8,380 bases of DNA from Ga0077553 sp038215275 (lineage in GTDB: Bacteria > Acidobacteriota > Terriglobia > Bryobacterales > Bryobacteraceae). Within the stretch, counting starts at the first letter, position 1. Each line of letters begins with the position of its first letter. The position numbers and the translations under genes were made by a program. Of the stretch, positions 6,688 through 8,380 are shown piece after piece. The DNA lies in NCBI GenBank assembly GCA_038215275.1, contig JBBQRA010000253.1:1-8380 (forward strand). The letters are read 5' to 3'. The notes under the pieces were generated by a model, which searched no databases, was not told the DNA's origin, and worked only from the letters and a program-made list of their open reading frames with translations.

Positions 6688-6706
6688 TACGCCTGCCGTT
6701 CGGAGG
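6676..6706. terminator. Hairpin at the convergent gene junction
   Basis: CCTCCGAA (6676-6683) and TTCGGAGG (6699-6706) form a perfect 8-bp stem around a 15-base loop that contains the TAA of the upstream gene. It lies exactly between two convergent genes, the usual place for a bidirectional terminator. Neither strand has a run of T after the stem, so it is not a standard intrinsic terminator; it could slow polymerase or protect 3' ends. Confidence 0.35.
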
Positions 6707-6709
6707 GGT

Positions 6710-7066
6710 CTATTCTCGAGTTAGGAGCTTAGCGTAAGTCGCCTCATCAAACCCGACCAGCAGGGTCTTGCCGAGGAGTAGTGCCGGCGCGCGGAGGTTT
6801 CCGCTGGGGCCGACCACGAGGCCGGCGATTTCGTCATCGGAAGGGTTGGTTTTCATATCGAGGCGCAAAACCTTTTTGCCTTTGGTGGCATAGACGGTGG
6901 CCGCCTCGCGCGCCAGCACAATCGCCCCGGCCCGGTCAATCGCCTGCTTCTTAGCGTCCACTTGTACGGCCGTGGATAGGCCGGCCTGCGCAAGAAACTC
7001 TTGCGTTTTGCCGCAGCTTGTTCAACCAGCGCGGTGATAGCTCCAATCAATTAGGGAAGTTGCCAT
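6710..7066 (-). CDS. Selenoprotein: thioredoxin-fold ArsC-like protein with UxxC (Sec15)
   Basis: Reading the minus strand from ATG 7066 gives 118 codons to the TAG at 6712-6710, interrupted only by one in-frame TGA at 7024-7022 (codon 15). Read as selenocysteine, the N-terminus is IDWSYHRAG-U-TS-C-GKTQEFL: a UxxC redox motif (U15, C18) right after a beta strand, where thioredoxin-fold and ArsC/Spx-like proteins hold CxxC or CxxS. Downstream, GPSGNLRAP at 86-94 followed by GKTLLVGFDE at 99-108 looks like the cis-proline strand-strand element of that fold. I recall an 'ArsC family (seleno)protein' group with this GPSGNLRAP...LLVGF ending. The reading frame has a TAA two codons before the ATG, so 7066 is the furthest possible start. 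Ignoring the TGA leaves only an 83-codon GTG-initiated fragment from 6961 that lacks the active site. Its substrate is unknown; a thiol redox role is inferred. The ATG lies 11 bases from that of the divergent gene. Confidence 0.8.
6986..7016 (-). promoter_or_regulatory. SECIS-like hairpin for Sec insertion
   Basis: Starting 17 bases after the TGA on the minus strand, CGCAAGA-GTT-TCTTGCG (7005-6989) makes a perfect 7-bp stem with a GU-containing apical loop. A lower CTG/CAG pairing (7016-7014 with 6988-6986) can extend it across an asymmetric internal loop. Bacterial SECIS elements lie inside the coding region shortly after the UGA and show a short stem whose small apical loop bears a G or GU, read by SelB; the loop GU is 24-25 bases after the UGA here. 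Placement and loop both fit. Confidence 0.65.
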
Positions 7067-7069
7067 AAT
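7064..7069 (+). promoter_or_regulatory. -10 box of the MraZ/AbrB-like gene, overlapping the selenoprotein start
   Basis: CATAAT (7064-7069, five of six matches to TATAAT) ends eight bases before the ATG at 7078, implying a leaderless or very short leader. It includes the start codon of the divergent selenoprotein gene. No good -35 box is visible 16-18 bases upstream, so the assignment is tentative. Confidence 0.35.
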
Positions 7070-7077
7070 TTAAAGAT

Positions 7078-7374
7078 ATGTCAACGCAGTTGAAAACCGC
7101 TATTGACCCCCAGGGGCGGATGCCACTGCCGGCGACTATGGGGGCGAGTGGTCTGTATAGCGTAATTGTTGCGCCGCGAAGCGGAGGCGGCGTGTGGCTG
7201 GTGACGAAGGAGGGCGAGCGGGAGCTACCGCTGCCGATCCGGGTGATTTCGCGACGGGTGGCAGTGGACAAAGATGGCGCGATCCGGGTGCCGGCGGAGA
7301 TGAACGCCTGGAAGGGAAAGGGCGTGGCCATCAGTCTTGAGAAGCCCGGGATGTGGGTTGCGGTGAAGGCGTAA
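7078..7374 (+). CDS. Small protein with two swapped-hairpin-like motifs (MraZ/AbrB-like)
   Basis: This is a 98-residue protein with two similar beta-hairpin motifs: AIDPQGRMPLPATM (8-21, with D10, G13, R14, P18) and VAVDKDGAIRVPAEM (61-75, with D64, G67, P72). The pattern D-x-x-G-(R)-x-x-x-P is what MraZ and AbrB-type transcription factors use in their DNA-binding swapped hairpins, and MraZ carries two copies. The inter-motif distance (54 residues) is shorter than in MraZ (about 70), and the second motif lacks the Arg after Gly, so DNA binding is possible but not shown. No dcw (cell-division) genes are near, so it is not mraZ itself. Its ATG is 11 bp from that of the divergent selenoprotein gene. 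The next gene follows after 8 bp and is probably co-transcribed. Confidence 0.72.
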   Translation: MSTQLKTAIDPQGRMPLPATMGASGLYSVIVAPRSGGGVWLVTKEGERELPLPIRVISRRVAVDKDGAIRVPAEMNAWKGKGVAISLEKPGMWVAVKA

Positions 7375-7382
7375 CTGGAGCT

Positions 7383-7856
7383 ATGACTCGCCGGTGGCTG
7401 ATCAGCACACTTCCTCTGGCGGAGAGTCTATTCGGGGCGGCGCCGACGCCTCGGCACCGAGTTCGTTTTGACGGCGTGGGACGGTTGCGAATTGGGATGT
7501 TGGAAGCGGAACTGCGGAAGGAGTTGGGGGCCGCGTGGCGCATCGAGGCGCGGGACTCGGGAGTGTATGCCGGATGGGGAGACCCTTTTCTGGGGTTGCT
7601 GCTGGTGGAAGGGGCGCTGGCGCGGATCGACGTGACCGGGGGCTCTTGGCGAACCGTAGGCGGGGCGCGCGTGGGCAGCCTCGAAACGGAGATCCAGGCG
7701 ATCTTCAAGACTCGGGTGGAGGTGAAGTCGCACACCTATGATCCGCGGGGCCATGTCTTACTGGTGCGCGGGAAGATGCACGCGCTGGCATTTGAGACCG
7801 ACGGCGATGTCGTGACGGGGCTCCGGGCGGGTGTCAGCGAGACCCTGCTCGGGTAG
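7383..7856 (+). CDS. Exported conserved protein of unknown function, BamE-like repeats possible
   Basis: This 157-residue protein opens with TRRWLISTLPLAESLFGAA, resembling a twin-arginine-type signal (R3-R4 then a hydrophobic stretch, cleavage perhaps near residue 20). The mature part has two similar blocks: 'GVGRLRIGMLEAELRKELG' (31-49) and 'GGARVGSLETEIQAIF' (93-108). Each reads G-x-x-(I/V)-G followed by a helix, the pattern of the 'GMT..eV...LG' motif seen in BamE-like and related exported proteins. FETDG at 137-141 is a motif I associate with conserved hypothetical proteins of this kind. The start 7383 is preferred over the in-frame GTG at 7353 because the latter would overlap the upstream gene by 22 bp and bury the signal. 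The ribosome binding site (GGAG at 7377-7380) is closer than usual. Confidence 0.72.
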   Translation: MTRRWLISTLPLAESLFGAAPTPRHRVRFDGVGRLRIGMLEAELRKELGAAWRIEARDSGVYAGWGDPFLGLLLVEGALARIDVTGGSWRTVGGARVGSLETEIQAIFKTRVEVKSHTYDPRGHVLLVRGKMHALAFETDGDVVTGLRAGVSETLLG

Positions 7857-7864
7857 CAGCGCCT

Positions 7865-8272
7865 TCAGAGACTGGCTGAGGCTCCTGTCCTGAAAACATC
7901 GGTGCGAGAGATGCCATGTTTTTTCATCATGTAGTTCAGTGTCGTGCGAGGCACGCGAAGGCGCTTCGCGGTCTGGCTGACAACGCCACCGGTCTCGCGA
8001 AGGATCCGCAGGATATGTTCACGCTCAACATCTTCCATCGCCGAACTGCCGGAGAAGTCGCTGTCGGAATCACGGAGTTCCTCGATAGGAGCATTGAGCG
8101 TGTGTCCTTGGGTAAGGATGACGGATCGCTCGATGAAATTCTCGAGCTCCCGAATATTGCCGGGCCACGGCCATTCCATCAAACTCGTCTTCAACACTTT
8201 GCGGCGCGAAGTGGGCGTAACTCGTTGATTCTTCACGCGGGGCTCGTCTCGATCGCGAGAATGTAGTGACAC
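7865..8272 (-). pseudogene. C-terminal remnant of a sigma-54-dependent (NtrC-family) activator
   Basis: The frame encodes 135 residues from a GTG at 8272. Residues about 18-66 are the last part of a sigma-54 AAA+ domain, with WPGNIRELENFIERSVIL at 36-53. They are followed by a linker and a Fis-type helix-turn-helix at about 84-120 (ILRILRETGG...TLNYMMKKHGI). Everything N-terminal is missing: no Walker A, no Walker B and no GAFTGA loop that contacts sigma-54. An in-frame TAA lies about ten codons before the GTG, and the other minus-strand frames of 8273-8380 show no AAA+ sequence. The gene therefore broke near residue 15-20 of this frame. It cannot activate sigma-54 by itself; an intact HTH could still bind DNA, so a functional Fis-like fragment cannot be excluded. 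It is tail-to-tail with the exported protein, 8 bp apart. Confidence 0.82.
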
Positions 8273-8380
8273 GGATGGTTCACTCGATCGCGCTCTTTAC
8301 ATTGCATATTGATGTATTCCGTGCTTATGATGGTGACACAGGAGCGCCTCGTTGTTCGTTCGTACTCAGACCAATGGTTC
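8273..8380. other. Right-edge region with no convincing gene; possible start of a gene leaving the window
   Basis: No coding sequence of the broken sigma-54 activator continues here. On the plus strand a TATGAT (8326-8331) is followed by AGGAG (8340-8344) and, seven bases on, a TTG at 8352 that opens FVRTQTNG to the window end. Another plus frame is open from ATG 8312. An 'FVRT' start faintly recalls some transposases, but nine codons cannot carry that claim. A 10-bp direct repeat CTCGATCGCG occurs at 8248-8257 and 8283-8292. Confidence 0.25.

Noticed and set aside
6710..6961. 83-codon GTG-initiated gene as the complete protein
   Set aside because: It lacks the N-terminal strand and redox motif, while the same frame continues upstream through one TGA with sensible thioredoxin-fold sequence and a good hairpin after the TGA.
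6853..7050. Minus-strand frame starting at TTG 7050, and the idea of a simple frameshift in the selenoprotein gene
   Set aside because: The N-terminal and C-terminal parts are already in one frame; no base needs to be added or removed, only the TGA read as Sec. The other frame gives an Arg/Pro-rich sequence without motifs.
7353..7382. GTG 7353 as start of the exported protein
   Set aside because: It overlaps the upstream gene by 22 bp and places ten extra residues before the twin-arginine-like signal; ATG 7383 is cleaner.
7850..7885. Terminator between the exported protein and the sigma-54 remnant
   Set aside because: Only a 5-bp stem (CTGCT/AGCAG) and a bulged one are visible, with no T-run.

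Overview
The window is a densely packed, GC-rich bacterial chromosome segment. Gene content and style suggest an acidobacterium of the Bryobacterales/Solibacter type: hfq-hflX, a ClpS-like adaptor carrying 'DDDEHTYDYV', many small secreted helical or TPR proteins, short intergenic gaps and -10 boxes abutting start codons. The taxonomic placement is inference from protein style, not from a marker gene. There is no rRNA, tRNA, CRISPR array or complete mobile element.

Layout. (1) 19-2299, plus strand: hfq, hflX (4-base overlap) and pgsA, that is RNA chaperone, ribosome-associated GTPase and phosphatidylglycerolphosphate synthase, the last with an unusual basic tail. (2) 2244-4349, minus strand: a secreted ComEA-like helix-hairpin-helix protein, then a tightly spaced four-gene group of a multi-pass membrane protein, a two-TM mini-protein, a divergent ClpS-like adaptor and a FabG-like SDR. 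The SDR 3' end overlaps the pgsA 3' end antisense by 56 bp. (3) 4425-6687, plus strand: a translationally coupled operon of a long TPR protein and two small exported helical proteins that look like remote paralogs of each other. (4) 6710-7066, minus strand: a gene ordinary gene calling would miss or truncate. An in-frame TGA at codon 15 gives a UxxC (Sec-Thr-Ser-Cys) motif in a 118-residue thioredoxin/ArsC-like protein, with a SECIS-like hairpin just downstream. I read it as a selenoprotein. (5) 7078-7856, plus strand: a divergently transcribed small protein with two DxxG/P hairpin motifs reminiscent of MraZ/AbrB, and an exported conserved protein. (6) 7865-8272, minus strand: the C-terminal remnant of an NtrC-family sigma-54 activator (end of AAA+ plus Fis-type HTH) lacking its catalytic part, followed by about 108 bp with no convincing gene and perhaps the very start of a gene leaving the window.

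The most interesting element is the recoded selenoprotein with its compact divergent start region (11 bp between the two ATGs). Next are the ClpS-like protein, whose N-degron-binding residues are changed, and the tandem paralogous secreted pair.
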